64,000 nt of DNA from PNON01 sp963757065 (GTDB lineage: Bacteria; Chloroflexota; Anaerolineae; Anaerolineales; Anaerolineaceae): contig CAVWQC010000007.1 of assembly GCA_963757065.1 (NCBI GenBank), forward strand, positions 248,001 to 312,000, read 5' to 3'. The first letter of the stretch is position 1. The number at the start of each line of letters is the position of its first letter. The translations under genes and the position numbers were made by a program. The notes under the pieces are model-generated. The model was not told the origin of the DNA and made no database searches. It saw nothing but the letters and a program-made list of their open reading frames with translations. This document shows, one piece after another, positions 21,045-31,261 of this stretch.

Positions 21045-21818
21045 TTATTTGAATTCCACACAGCGCATTGAAATTGAACCCATGGTGACCTTCTCATTGT
21101 AGAAAGTGATCGCATCATCCTTTGACGAGCAGCCGAGTATGTAGAGCAAAGGCAAGTAGTGTTCAGCAGAATTGGTCGATAACGCTGCAGCCTTGCCGCC
21201 ATGCTCATAATGGATCAATGGATCGTGATTCCGGTCCAGGATGGCCCGGGCAGCAAAGGAGTCAAATTCTTCAGCCCAATCGAAAGCCTTATCCACCCAT
21301 TCAACCAGGCGCAGGTTGTGAACAAGGTTGCCACTCCCCAGTAGCAGGATGCCTTCTTCCCGGAGTGCGGCGATTTCCTGCCCCACCCGGTAGTGGTATT
21401 CTGCATCCCGGCTGCGATCCAGGCTCAGTTGAACGACAGGGATATCTGCTTCCGGATACATTCGGCATAAAACTGACCAGGTGCCATGGTCCAATCCCCA
21501 GGTGGAGTCCAACCTTACTTCGGAACTTGTAATGATGTCGCTCACTCTTTTTGCCAGATCCGGTGATCCGGGAGCCGGATAAGACTTGGCATTCAGCTCC
21601 GGGGGAAATCCATAGAAGTCATGAATGGTGCGTGGTTTTAACATCCCGGTTACGTATGCACCTCTGGTTTCCCAATGAGCGGATATACAGAGGATTCCTT
21701 TTGGCTTTGGGAGCTTTTTTCCAAGGTCAATCCATGTACGGCTGAACTCATTATCTTCAATGGCATTCATCGGACTTCCGTGACCGATGAATAATGCCGG
21801 CATTTTGATTTTGCTCAT
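21045..21818 (-). CDS. 4,5-DOPA dioxygenase-like extradiol ring-cleavage enzyme (YgiD/DODA family)
   Basis: Cytoplasmic class III extradiol dioxygenase family protein (LigB fold), 257 residues. Metal-site histidines are visible in PALFIGHGSPMNAI, CISAHWETRG, LDHGTWSVL and LLLGSGNLVHNLR. The ATG at 21818 has GGAGTGT upstream. In bacteria YgiD acts on catechol-like substrates, but the in vivo substrate is generally unsettled. It lies 30 bp from the TspO-like gene on the same strand and may share its transcript. Confidence 0.9.
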   Translation of the reverse strand: MSKIKMPALFIGHGSPMNAIEDNEFSRTWIDLGKKLPKPKGILCISAHWETRGAYVTGMLKPRTIHDFYGFPPELNAKSYPAPGSPDLAKRVSDIITSSEVRLDSTWGLDHGTWSVLCRMYPEADIPVVQLSLDRSRDAEYHYRVGQEIAALREEGILLLGSGNLVHNLRLVEWVDKAFDWAEEFDSFAARAILDRNHDPLIHYEHGGKAAALSTNSAEHYLPLLYILGCSSKDDAITFYNEKVTMGSISMRCVEFK

Positions 21819-21915
21819 AGACACTCCTGAATATTTATAATATAGCACGATAAGGCTGCTTTGACCCCATCAGTCCTTTATGCTACTATAATTTAATAAC
21901 AGGAGGAAAGAATTT

Positions 21916-22660
21916 ATGAAGTCAGATCAGATTGCTGAAGTCATCAAAGAAGTCAGATCATTTTACCAGGCCCATGGCAACCCGGAACTTGTAAAAAAGT
22001 ATTCCAGGTTTTTTGTTGAAGGGTACGATGCGTATGGCGTAGATCAAAAAGTAATTGAAAATCAGCGTCTGATCTGGTTTGATAAATTTAAAGCCAAGCT
22101 TGGTTTTGATGATTTCCTGCAATTGGGTGATCTACTGGTGGCAGGCGGCAAATATGAAGAAGTATTTCTGGGGTTCTGGTTTATTAAACAATTCGAGAAA
22201 GAATTCACCAAGGATACCTTTATCAGGCTTTCATCCTGGTTGGAGAATGGGATTTGCAATTGGGCTCAAACGGATGTATTCAGCGGGGATATTGTCTCCC
22301 CGTTTTTGATCAACAAGATTGTGGAAATTGACGCTCTCTCTGAGTGGCGGTCATTCTTCATCAAAATGGATGCGCAGGTCTGCGGCTGTCAGCCTGATCA
22401 AGCCTGCACAGCAGGGTCTACTGGTGAAGGTGATTTTAGAGTTTATCGCTCCACTTATGAATGACACCGAAAAAGTTGTCCATCAGGGAGTGGGTTGGTT
22501 ATTAAGAGAGGTTTGGAAGCTGCACCCGCAAGAAGTGGAAGCCTTCCTGCTGGAATGGAAAGACACCTGCCCGCGTTTGATCATCCAGTATGCAACCGAA
22601 AAGATGACGGCTGATCAAAAAAGTCGATATAAAAAAATAAAACCCAAAAAGGACATCTAA
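21916..22660 (+). CDS. DNA alkylation repair protein, AlkD-like (frameshifted)
   Basis: HEAT-like-repeat DNA glycosylase family protein (PF08713 type), about 247 residues, acting on alkylated bases. Motifs: KKYSRFFVEGYDAYGV, GFWFIKQFEKEF, NGICNWAQTDVFSGDIV with the conserved Asp, then after the shift KWMRRSAAVSLI, VHQGVGWLLREVWKLHP and QYATEKM. One extra base near 22360 joins ...LSEWRS to SSKWMRRSA. The ATG at 21916 follows AGGAGG. Both halves align to the family in order, so the gene is probably functional in the organism. Confidence 0.82.
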
Positions 22661-22688
22661 ACCAGCCATTTACTTTTGAGGCACTATT

Positions 22689-23150
22689 ATGTATCTAACT
22701 ATTATCCTTGCACTATCAGTTGCGGTTATGGTCTATTTTTCAATAAAAAAGGGTTCCGATCGCTCGGTGATCCGGAAAAGTAGTTCGGCTGCCTTATTCT
22801 GGATTTCGTTGACTTTGTTGACTCTATATGGAGCTTTATGGCTGGTCTTCGGGGTGGGAGAGATCACAGCTGGAGACCTGAGCGGATTGAGTCACCTTAT
22901 CCCGGCGGTCTTGATCTACACATTGATCTACCTTTGCTGGCGAAGACCTTTTGAAGGTGGTATTACACTGATAGCAGCAGGGTTGATATCCGGAATGCGG
23001 GAAATTCCCGGGTGGATTGCTGGAAATGACACCTTTTTTTTACTGATTGGAATTTTACCCCCGGTACTGGCTGGTTCATTATTGGTAATTGCCCATTTGC
23101 TGGCCAGACGTCCAAAAGGTGGTCAAGACGTGAACGAATTACCGCAGTAA
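22689..23150 (+). CDS. Small integral membrane protein, unknown
   Basis: 153 residues with four to five predicted helices: an N-terminal YLTIILALSVAVMVYF, then FWISLTLLTLYGALWLVFG, IPAVLIYTLIYLCW, GGITLIAAGLI and LLIGILPPVLAGSLLVIAHLL. The tail is short and polar (RRPKGGQDVNELPQ). It starts 28 bp after the AlkD-like gene with GAGG 10 bases upstream, so it may be co-transcribed. No family recognised. Confidence 0.65.
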   Translation: MYLTIILALSVAVMVYFSIKKGSDRSVIRKSSSAALFWISLTLLTLYGALWLVFGVGEITAGDLSGLSHLIPAVLIYTLIYLCWRRPFEGGITLIAAGLISGMREIPGWIAGNDTFFLLIGILPPVLAGSLLVIAHLLARRPKGGQDVNELPQ

Positions 23151-23256
23151 CTTTTAGAATATCGCACCAAACATTACCAGGAAATTATTGAATTACCCCG
23201 GGTGAATACCAAAGAGGGAGAAGTACTAATTCCCATTGTTATCTAAATATTGCCTA

Positions 23257-23320
23257 TTGACAAACCTTTTGCGTGGAATATAATGAGTGAGCGCTCACTT
23301 AGTAAGTGAGTACTCACTCA
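23257..23320 (+). promoter_or_regulatory. Promoter and double TetR-type operator of the efflux operon
   Basis: TTGACA (23257-23262), 16 bp, TATAAT (23279-23284). Immediately downstream lie two 18-bp near-perfect palindromes, TGAGTGAGCGCTCACTTA (23284-23301) and TAAGTGAGTACTCACTCA (23303-23320), both fitting the TGAxTGAnnnnTCAxTCA shape of many TetR operators. Each overlaps or follows the -10, as expected for autorepression by the next gene. Confidence 0.85.
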
Positions 23321-23336
23321 TATTTATGGAGGTTAT

Positions 23337-23961
23337 ATGGCGGAATCCGGGACTATAGACCAGTCAGAACCCAAGAGCAAACTTGTTTCAGAGAGGGAGG
23401 TGCAGATATTGGATGCCGCCGCCCGGCTCTTCTCTGAAAAGGGATTTCACCGGACGACCACCCGGGACATCGCCAGAGAAGCGGATGTCTCTGAAGGCAC
23501 CTTATATAACTATTTTGACAGCAAAAATGATATGTTGATGGGGATCATGACCCGTCTTAATGAAGCCCAGCAATTGAATTACCAGTTGGAGAAATCTTTC
23601 CCGGATGACGCCACCCAAACCCTGCATGCATTGTTGGAAAACAGGCAGAATTTCATTGGCCAGAACCGAAACATGATCCAGGCTGTGTTATCCGAGATCC
23701 TGGTGGATCCTGACCTGCGGAAACGGTATTACGATGAATTAATGGAACCTTTGTTGTCGCGCCTGGAAGAGCATATTCAGCGCCGCATAGATCTGGGTGA
23801 AAAATTGACCGGTGAACCGGCGATCATGGCCAGGCTGCTGGTGGGGTTATTGAACGGGCTTGTTTATCCTCAGTGTGATCGGGGACCCGGTAACGATCGA
23901 GCGATGGAATGTTTTGGATGATAGCATTTTGGATATTTTCATAAACGGGATCAAAGGATGA
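23337..23961 (+). CDS. TetR family repressor of the efflux operon (frameshifted near the C-terminus)
   Basis: First gene of the efflux operon, about 207 residues. TetR_N domain: ILDAAARLFSEKGFHRTTTRDIAREADVSEGTLYNYFDSKNDML. The C-terminal domain runs to GLLNGLVYP. The continuous frame then ends early at 23921, but removing one base near 23875 gives VIGDPVTIERWNVLDDSILDIFINGIKG with a stop at 23961 that overlaps the next gene's start (ATGA). This coupling supports the corrected reading. It probably binds the two palindromes directly upstream and represses the operon until a toxic ligand is bound. Confidence 0.88.
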
Positions 23962-26204
23962 TTTTTAAGAATCTTTTTCGGCGAAAAACCAGAACCTTGC
24001 TGACCATTCTTGGAATAGCCGTCGGTGTGGCTTCCATCATTGGGCTGGGTGCCCTTGCCGATGGGATGCAGGCTGGATACACCAATATGCTGTCAGGCAG
24101 CAAGGCAGATCTGGTCCTTTCTCAGCCGGATGCCTACGATATTGCTTTCAGTTCCATCGATGAAGAAATTGGGCCGGCACTCGCGGCCATGCCGGAGATA
24201 AAGAATGTTTCCGCAATGATTGAGGGATATTCCTCATCGGAAGATCAAACACTCTTAATCGTATTCGGATATCCGGAGGGAAGCTTTAGCCTGGAACGCT
24301 ATCAATTGGTGGAAGGACAGATGCTTTCCGAAGGAAAGTCTACTGGGCTGCGTGGAAAACCGGTCATGCTGGGTTCCGCTGCCTCTGAATCACTGAAAAA
24401 AGGTGTGGGGGATAATATTCGATTGGTCAGCAGCACTTATCGCGTAGTGGGAATATATCAGACGGGTGATGCATTTGAAGACAGTGCAGTTTTACTTCCG
24501 ATGCGGGAAGCGCAGGAATTACTGGGGAAATCCCGTCAGGTGAGCCTGTTTTATATTCAGCTCAAAGATCCATCTCTTAAACAACGATTGATCGATCGTG
24601 TGCAGAGGCAGTGGCCAAAATTGCAGCTGACAGGTGCGAATGAGTACGCCAATAAGCAGTCCATGATCGACATGATGCGCGGGATGATGTGGGTGATCAG
24701 CATGCTGGCTATCATCATCGGCGGTGTCAGCATGATGAATTCGCAATTGATGTCTGTTTTCGAGAGAACCCGTGAGATTGGTGTACTTCGGTCAGTGGGA
24801 TGGAGCAGTGGAAGGGTACTCCGGATGATCTTAAGCGAGTCATTGCTGGTTTGTGTGGCTGGTGGTTTGATCGGCATTGTCATGGGGTATGGTTTATTGG
24901 TCTGGCTTCAATCTCTGATCATGATGTTTGGAACAGGTATCTCCACTGTGCGGCCATCCCTGATCATTCAGGCTATGATGGTCGTACTAATATTGGGAGT
25001 AACGGGAGGTCTATATCCTGCCTGGAAAGCCTCGAGGCTGCAGCCGGTTGAAGCGTTGCGTTATGAAGGCGGCAGTGGAGGCCGCGTTCACAGGCTGCCA
25101 TTCGGTGGAATGGCAATCCAAAGTCTTTGGCAGCGGTCTACCCGAACCATATTGACAATGTTAGCCATAAGCCTGACGGTCGGCTCCATCCTTGCGTTGG
25201 ATGGGATCGTCAAAGGATTTAGTAAATCATTCACCGATTCAATGTTCACCACTCAGGCAGAGGTTATTTTAAGGCAATCCAATATTGGCGATACCAGCCT
25301 CAGTACCATCGATGAGCGGACTGCGGATAAGATCACTGTCATGCCGGAAGTGAAAAGTGTAAGTGGAGTCATGTTCAATTTTATTACCGACCCGGAAACA
25401 GGTGCTTTTTTCATACTGCAGGGATATGCACCGAATGAATTTGCAATCCAGCGTTTTCAAATTGTCGATGGAAAAATGTTGAATGGAAACCGGCAGATCA
25501 TGCTGGGTAGAACGATGGCGGATTCCATGAATAAAGAGATCGGAGATACGGTCGATTTTGGTGGTATCCGGTACCGGATCGAGGGTATCTATGAATCGAA
25601 CGTTGGATGGGAGCAAATGGGCGGTGTGATCTCATTACGCGATTCGCAAATCGCAGCCGGAAAACCCAGAAAACTCATGATGCTGGCTGTCAAATTGCGT
25701 GATCCCTCGCAAGCTTCTGCCTTGGTGGACCAGATCAACCGTGATTTCCCGGAAGTATATGCTGCTTTGGGTGGTGATTTTGCTGATCAATTACCTGATA
25801 TGCAGAAATCTAAATCGATGACCACATCCATCTCCATCCTCGCCATTTTACTTGGAGGTGTGGGTGTCTTGAATACCATGCTCATGGTGGTCATGGAGCG
25901 CACCAGAGAGATCGGTGTACTACGAGCCATGGGTTGGCGCAGGCGGAGAGTGCTGGGTTTGATCTTACAGGAGTCAGGTTATTTGGGTATTGGCGGAGGC
26001 ATACTGGGTATAATTGTGGCATTGGGTATGGGTGGATTGATGAGCACCATACCCGGTTTGTTAGGTGCTTTCGGCCTGGTCTGGACTTGGGATAGCATTT
26101 TACGGACGATCGTCATCGCATTGGTACTGGGTTTACTGGGTGGTTTTTATCCCGCATTGCGGGCGACCCGTTTACAACCAACCGAAGCGTTGCGTTATGA
26201 ATAA
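23958..26204 (+). CDS. ABC transporter permease with duplicated MacB/FtsX modules
   Basis: Inner-membrane permease of 748 residues made of two homologous halves. Each half has an N-terminal TM helix, an extracytoplasmic MacB-like domain and three FtsX helices with the ending YPAxxASRLQPxEALRYE (about residues 355-370 and 735-748). Each half carries ERTREIGVLRSVGW or ERTREIGVLRAMGW before its last helices. Type VII ABC systems of this kind move lipids, peptides or drugs outward or work as mechanotransducers. Its start overlaps the TetR stop. The HlyD-like and ATPase genes downstream complete the transporter. Confidence 0.92.
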   Translation: MIFKNLFRRKTRTLLTILGIAVGVASIIGLGALADGMQAGYTNMLSGSKADLVLSQPDAYDIAFSSIDEEIGPALAAMPEIKNVSAMIEGYSSSEDQTLLIVFGYPEGSFSLERYQLVEGQMLSEGKSTGLRGKPVMLGSAASESLKKGVGDNIRLVSSTYRVVGIYQTGDAFEDSAVLLPMREAQELLGKSRQVSLFYIQLKDPSLKQRLIDRVQRQWPKLQLTGANEYANKQSMIDMMRGMMWVISMLAIIIGGVSMMNSQLMSVFERTREIGVLRSVGWSSGRVLRMILSESLLVCVAGGLIGIVMGYGLLVWLQSLIMMFGTGISTVRPSLIIQAMMVVLILGVTGGLYPAWKASRLQPVEALRYEGGSGGRVHRLPFGGMAIQSLWQRSTRTILTMLAISLTVGSILALDGIVKGFSKSFTDSMFTTQAEVILRQSNIGDTSLSTIDERTADKITVMPEVKSVSGVMFNFITDPETGAFFILQGYAPNEFAIQRFQIVDGKMLNGNRQIMLGRTMADSMNKEIGDTVDFGGIRYRIEGIYESNVGWEQMGGVISLRDSQIAAGKPRKLMMLAVKLRDPSQASALVDQINRDFPEVYAALGGDFADQLPDMQKSKSMTTSISILAILLGGVGVLNTMLMVVMERTREIGVLRAMGWRRRRVLGLILQESGYLGIGGGILGIIVALGMGGLMSTIPGLLGAFGLVWTWDSILRTIVIALVLGLLGGFYPALRATRLQPTEALRYE

Positions 26205-26222
26205 TTCTATAAGGAGTTCACT

Positions 26223-27386
26223 ATGAAGACTAAATTGATCTGGGTATTACTGGCAATAATCATCATCGTATCATTGACAGGTTGTTCAAAAACGCAGGGA
26301 GGAGCGACCCCTACCCCTGACGGTTCTGCTGTTTCCTTTAATCCTGTAGTGAACGCCACCGGTGTGGTTGTTCCAAGTCAATGGGCTGCATTAAGTGCTC
26401 AAACATCCGGTGTGGTGAGCGAAGTCCTGGTTGCAGATGGAGATAATGTTACTCAAGGCCAGTTGTTGATTCAACTAAGTGGTGTCGAATCAGCGAAAGC
26501 CCGGGTCACTGCTTCACAAATGGAAATAGCGGATGCCCAAAGGGCATTTGATAACCTGGTAGCGGATTCAGCTGCCCTGGCAGCACAATCTCAATCAGAT
26601 ATTGTCAAAGCCAATGACATGATCATAGCAGCCGAACGAGCACTCGACGATTTTGAGAAAAATTCGTACCTGGACGATATAAAGACGGCTCAAAGGGATG
26701 TAAATCGAGAAAAAACTCAGCTTGATACTGCCCAGAAAAATTTTGATAAATATGCCTCCCGCGCTGAAACAGATTCAACCCGCAAGTATTACGCAAGTGA
26801 ACTTGCGAATCAACAACGTGATTACGATGAAGCGGTGAGGAAATTACAGGAACTGGAAAATCAAAAAAGTCAGGCACAGGCTGATCTGGCTGCAGGAAAA
26901 GCCCTGCTCGAATCTGCCCAGCGGGATTACGACCAGAGGAAAGACGGTCCTTCTCCGGCTGATATGCTGGTGGTCCAATCACGATTGGATAATGCCAAAG
27001 CCCAATTGGACTCGGCCCAAAATGCTCTTGACCAGCTTTCAATCACAGCCCCGTTTGCCGGGAATATCAGCAATCCCAAGGTACGGGCAGGTGAGTCTGT
27101 GACGCCTGGCCAACCCCTGCTTTATCTGGCAAATATCACTACGCTCCAGGTGGAAACTACCGACCTGAATGAGATCGATGTCGCCCGATTGGCGATTGGC
27201 GACCCGGCTGCCGTGACTTTCGATGCACTCCCGAATGTAACCGTAAATGGCAAAGTGGCTCGAATCGCATCCAAAGCCTCTGAAGGATCAGGTGTGAATT
27301 ACACCGTAGTCGTCGCTCTGGATAATATCCCCGAGAAACTTTTATGGGGAATGACTGCTTTTGTGGATATAGAGATAAAAAAATGA
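26223..27386 (+). CDS. HlyD/MacA-like periplasmic adaptor lipoprotein
   Basis: Membrane-fusion type adaptor of 387 residues. Signal MKTKLIWVLLAIIIIVSLTGC gives a lipid anchor at Cys21. A biotinyl-lipoyl-like half motif is present (ALSAQTSGVVSEVLVADGDNVTQGQLLIQLSG), then a long coiled coil of about 170 residues rich in Gln, Ala, Asp and Lys, then the second lipoyl half (ITAPFAGNISNPKVRAGESVTPGQPLLYL) and a beta-barrel domain. ATAAGGAGTTC precedes the ATG. It ends in an ATGA overlap with the ATPase gene, so the complex is translated as a unit. Confidence 0.9.
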   Translation: MKTKLIWVLLAIIIIVSLTGCSKTQGGATPTPDGSAVSFNPVVNATGVVVPSQWAALSAQTSGVVSEVLVADGDNVTQGQLLIQLSGVESAKARVTASQMEIADAQRAFDNLVADSAALAAQSQSDIVKANDMIIAAERALDDFEKNSYLDDIKTAQRDVNREKTQLDTAQKNFDKYASRAETDSTRKYYASELANQQRDYDEAVRKLQELENQKSQAQADLAAGKALLESAQRDYDQRKDGPSPADMLVVQSRLDNAKAQLDSAQNALDQLSITAPFAGNISNPKVRAGESVTPGQPLLYLANITTLQVETTDLNEIDVARLAIGDPAAVTFDALPNVTVNGKVARIASKASEGSGVNYTVVVALDNIPEKLLWGMTAFVDIEIKK

Positions 27387-28228
27387 CAATCGAATGGATC
27401 ATTGAAACGCACGATCTGACCCGGGTCTATGGTGATGGCGAAGAGATCCGTGCGTTGGATTCTGTAACCATGCATGTAGCCCCGGGTGAGTTCATCGCCG
27501 TCATGGGACCGAGCGGAAGCGGGAAGAGCACACTCTTAAACGTGTTGGGTACTCTGGACCGACCAACCGGTGGAGAAATATTTGTCAACGGACGGAATCT
27601 GGCAGAGATCAAGGATGTGGATTCCTTCCGGGCTAAGACAGTGGGTTTCATGTTCCAATTGCACAACCTGCTGCCTACGATGACTGCTCGTGAAAATGTT
27701 GAAGTACCCATGGTGGGTTATCAATCTACGCATGACCGGCGTTTGAGAGCAGAAGAATTGTTAACCCTGGTTGGCATGGCGGATCGAATGAACCACCTCC
27801 CCGGGCAGCTTTCCGGCGGCCAACGTCAAAGGGTTGCTGCAGCCAGGGCGCTTGCAAATAACCCCAGGATCATCCTGGCGGATGAACCCACCGGCAGCCT
27901 CGACACAGTTGCCGGGCAGGAACTGATGAATCTATTGAAAGAGCTCAATCGAAGCCAGGGGGTCACCTTTGTGATCGTTACCCATGACCTCTCCGTTGCC
28001 CGCCAGACGAGCCGTGTTCTGGTGATGGCCGATGGGAAGATCGTCCGTGAGGATATCCTGGGTTCACCATTGGAAGAAGATCTGAAGATCTGGCGGCATT
28101 CCGGACTGGGGCAGCGAATTCTCACGGAGGATACAGGTGATCTTTCCAGTATGGGAATCACCGATCACATGGTGGATGACGTCCGGAAAGTCTTATTACT
28201 TGCAGAGAATAAACCTGGATATATATAA
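27383..28228 (+). CDS. ABC transporter ATPase, MacB/LolD type
   Basis: Cytoplasmic ATPase of 281 residues driving the efflux complex. Walker A GPSGSGKST, Q-loop in VGFMFQLHNLLPTMTARENV, signature LSGGQRQRVAAARAL, Walker B ILADEPTGSLD and H-loop VIVTHDLSVARQT are all intact. The last ~50 residues (EEDLKIWRHSGLGQRIL...) extend past the usual LolD length. The start is the ATG at 27383, overlapping the adaptor stop; the in-frame start at 27344 lies inside the adaptor gene. It is the last gene of the TetR-controlled operon. Confidence 0.95.
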   Translation: MTIEWIIETHDLTRVYGDGEEIRALDSVTMHVAPGEFIAVMGPSGSGKSTLLNVLGTLDRPTGGEIFVNGRNLAEIKDVDSFRAKTVGFMFQLHNLLPTMTARENVEVPMVGYQSTHDRRLRAEELLTLVGMADRMNHLPGQLSGGQRQRVAAARALANNPRIILADEPTGSLDTVAGQELMNLLKELNRSQGVTFVIVTHDLSVARQTSRVLVMADGKIVREDILGSPLEEDLKIWRHSGLGQRILTEDTGDLSSMGITDHMVDDVRKVLLLAENKPGYI

Positions 28229-28538
28229 GGATTATTATTTACCCGGGCATCAGAATATAAGGCTTTAAAATCACATACCAGTTTGAGGATTGAATCCTGA
28301 ACCCGGGTAATAGTAATTGCTGATCCTTTCCAATAAGAATTTCCACCTTTTTCTCTGTATAATATCATTTGATACAAAGAATTATTTATTGTTTGTTAAG
28401 TAAATATCAACATTCATTCTTACCACATCCCGGCACAACATGCAGCTTCAAAATCGAATTATCCCATTTATTGGTGTGAACTGACACATTTGCGCGGTTT
28501 CTTTTTTATCCATTTAATCCAAATTAAAGGAGGAGGGA
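28229..28538. other. Intergenic region after the efflux operon
   Basis: Non-coding. TTACCCGGG (about 28239-28247) and CCCGGGTAA (about 28302-28310) are inverted repeats about 54 bp apart, and AGGATTGAATCCT sits between them. They could form a long hairpin at the end of the operon, but there is no T-tract. The right part should hold the promoter of the next gene; none is clear. Confidence 0.45.
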
Positions 28539-30443
28539 ATGGAAAAGAACTCTGGCAGCCAGCGAGTAGATCAGGTTTCCCAAAATAAAAGCGGGAGGAA
28601 GACACTTTTATTTGTTGGGATTGGTTGTATCAGTTTGATCATCATGCTCTGTTTGTGTTATTTGTTAGCAATGCTAGTGAGTGGCAATTTATCGTGGATG
28701 ACCAATCAAATTGCTGTGCCGAAAAGTCAATCAAACTCAACTCCTTTAATCGCAGTTGCGATCAATTTGGATGGAGCGAAACCAGCCATATACCAATATG
28801 TGGGTAATACCAGCGAAGACCCCTGGATACTACCAACGGGCAACTACTATATTGAAGCTGCCGGGACGCAAGACCTGGTTTACTCATTCGGGAGGGTGAC
28901 AATAAATGAGCAACGGGGAAAAGTCGACTTAAATGAGTTGATCGAATCAACTGTAGGTATCGAACATCCCATCCGGAAACAGGAATTGATCCTGATAGCG
29001 AATACACTGGTTAGTATTGGGCGAGGAAAACTGACTTACCTGTCACTCTTTTCCGATGATTTTAAAGCTCCTTTATTCTCGATCAACGAAGATATGTCAT
29101 CTGACAAGCTTATGGTTTTACGTGAGACATATAATGGCATCCTTGATAAACAGGAAGAAGCTACGAATGCCCTTCTGGGATTGGAAATGAGGTCAGGATA
29201 TGGAACAGGGGGGATTAACTGTCGGGGGGTCTGCAGTTCTAAAACTGGGATTCTCGAAATCACTGGTAACGTTTTTTTGGGAGATCAAAAAAGTCGATCA
29301 ACGAGCTGTGGAGGACATTCTCAAAGGATCTGCAGCCATGAGTGCGGGTGAAAAAGCAGATGCTTTTGAATACTTTACACCTTCGATGACTGGAAACTCA
29401 CAATCATTTGATGAGATGATCCAAAAACTTCAGGCAGGAGAATTAACCGATCAGGCAAATCGTATTAGAAATTTCTTGTGCGACGAGGAATCATTTTACA
29501 ATGCTCTGCAGCAAAATCGCGAGACTAACAGGCCAATACTACAAATTGCCCATGAAGAAGGGGCAGTTTTAATAGAGAAGGGTGCCGAGTTGGAGGTCGA
29601 AATCATCAAGGGCGCTCTTGAAGCTCAGTTTCCGGGAATCGAGAAGGGAGATGAGTATGCCAACCAGATAAACGAGTGGGTTGAATTCATCCAGCAGACG
29701 TACAATGACCCGACAGCCAGCGCCTTTGATTATGCCAGTGGATTAATGACTGAGAAGGTCAGTGACCAGATCAAGGAAGGTTTGCAGGAAATGGGGATCG
29801 ATGAGGAGCAAGCCGAAGAGATGGCAGAATATCTGAGCGAAGAGATCGCAGGTCAACTGACTAAGCATGACGATGAAGTGGAGGAACTCTCCGGTGATGA
29901 AGAAACTGAAAAGACAACAACAGTTGAAAAATCATCAAACGGGGATTCCACGAGGGTGCCGGATGAGACTGGCACACCGACAAACGAAAGGGTTGACTCA
30001 CCTTCGGAATCTACCCGCAAATCAAGTGAAACAAAAACCCCTGACGAAGTATTGCTATACCGGAGGACTTCTCGATTAATGTAAAAGACATTTATGGTTT
30101 TTGCACCGTAAAGAATGATTGTGCATTGATCACGAATGAAGTGAGGTTGAATATCCATCCGGGTGGTGGATCAGCAATCGGAGATGGCACTCTTGCTGCT
30201 GACGTTTTTCAACCTCCTGATGTTGAGATCAAAGTGGTCAGGATCACACACGACCTCACATTCACTGGTGATTGTTCTGAAAGTGGATATTGCTCAGGCA
30301 CAGGGAGAGGAGATGTTACCTTCCCCGGGTTTGCAGGCAGCAGTTATGATTTTACCTGGGAAGGTCAGTATGGATCAGGTGTCTTTGATGGGATGATCCA
30401 CTCAGTGAACGGCGATATGGTGATGTTTCTGATGATATGGTAG
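28539..30443 (+). CDS. Large membrane-anchored protein of unknown function (two frame shifts)
   Basis: About 634 residues after correction. Residues 1-20 are polar and basic, and one TM helix follows (TLLFVGIGCISLIIMLCLCYLLAMLVSG). A first globular part (about 65-220) contains YIEAAGTQDLVYSFGRVTINEQ. A helical acidic middle follows, then a highly charged Ser/Thr/Glu-rich linker. Last comes a beta-rich C-terminal domain with four cysteines (YGFCTVKNDCALITNEV, GDCSESGYCSGTG). An extra base near 29205 and a missing base near 30062 (LLY then EDFSINVKDIYGFC) split it. AAAGGAGGAGGG precedes the ATG. I recognise no family; it may be a surface or cell-envelope protein. Confidence 0.6.
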
Positions 30444-30522
30444 ATTCATTCTTGGAGTTTTTGATTTTTCAGTATATCCTTGATAGGGTAATTCAATTTA
30501 CTAACAAGGAAAGGAATAAAGA

Positions 30523-31221
30523 TTGAAAACTATTGGCATGATCGGTGGCATGAGTTGGGAGTCTTCACTGGAATACTATCGCCTGGTCAATGAACATGTA
30601 AAGGAGAGGTTGGGGGGTTATCATTCCGCCAAGGTCATGATGCTCTCCCTGGATTTTGCTGAAGTGGAACTTCTGCAACATGAAGGCCGATGGCAGGAAG
30701 CAGGGAAAATGATGGCTGATTCGGCACTCACATTGCAGAAAAGTGGAGCAGATTTTGTGGTTTTATGTACGAATACCATGCATAAATGCACCCCGGAAAT
30801 TGAAGCCGCCCTTAAAATTCCATTTCTTCACATTGTTGACCCAACGGCTGAAGCCATATGCCAGATGGGTATTAAAACGATTGGTTTATTGGGTACTAAA
30901 TTCACAATGGAAGAAGATTTCTATAAGGGGCGGTTGAGGGACAAGTTTGGACTTCATGTGATTATCCCGTCAGTCGGGGACCAGGAAATAATTCATCAAG
31001 TGATCTTTCAAGAATTGGTGCTCGGAAAGATTAATCCAAAATCCAGGAAAGCCTACCTGGATATCATCAGTAAATTAGTCCAAAACGGTGCCGAAGGAAT
31101 CATTTTTGGCTGCACAGAGATAGGATTATTGGTCAGTCCGGATGATGTTCATGCTCCCGTCTTTGATACAACCATTCTGCATGCCCGGGCAGCAGTGGAT
31201 TTCGCCTTCCAACCGGATTAA
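30523..31221 (+). CDS. Aspartate/glutamate racemase family protein (RacX/YgeA-like)
   Basis: Cytoplasmic cofactor-independent amino acid racemase, 232 residues. It has the paired catalytic cysteines of the family in VVLCTNTMHK and IFGCTEIGLL, plus the family start MIGGMSWESSLEYYRLVNEHVKE. The start codon is TTG at 30523 with AAGGAAAGG upstream. Its likely role is interconversion of L- and D-aspartate or other D-amino acids for the cell envelope; substrate specificity cannot be read. It precedes a ROK kinase by 40 bp on the same strand. Confidence 0.92.
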   Translation: MKTIGMIGGMSWESSLEYYRLVNEHVKERLGGYHSAKVMMLSLDFAEVELLQHEGRWQEAGKMMADSALTLQKSGADFVVLCTNTMHKCTPEIEAALKIPFLHIVDPTAEAICQMGIKTIGLLGTKFTMEEDFYKGRLRDKFGLHVIIPSVGDQEIIHQVIFQELVLGKINPKSRKAYLDIISKLVQNGAEGIIFGCTEIGLLVSPDDVHAPVFDTTILHARAAVDFAFQPD

Positions 31222-31261
31222 GTTCTGATTTTATATTTGGATTGTGATTTGAGAGGTATTT

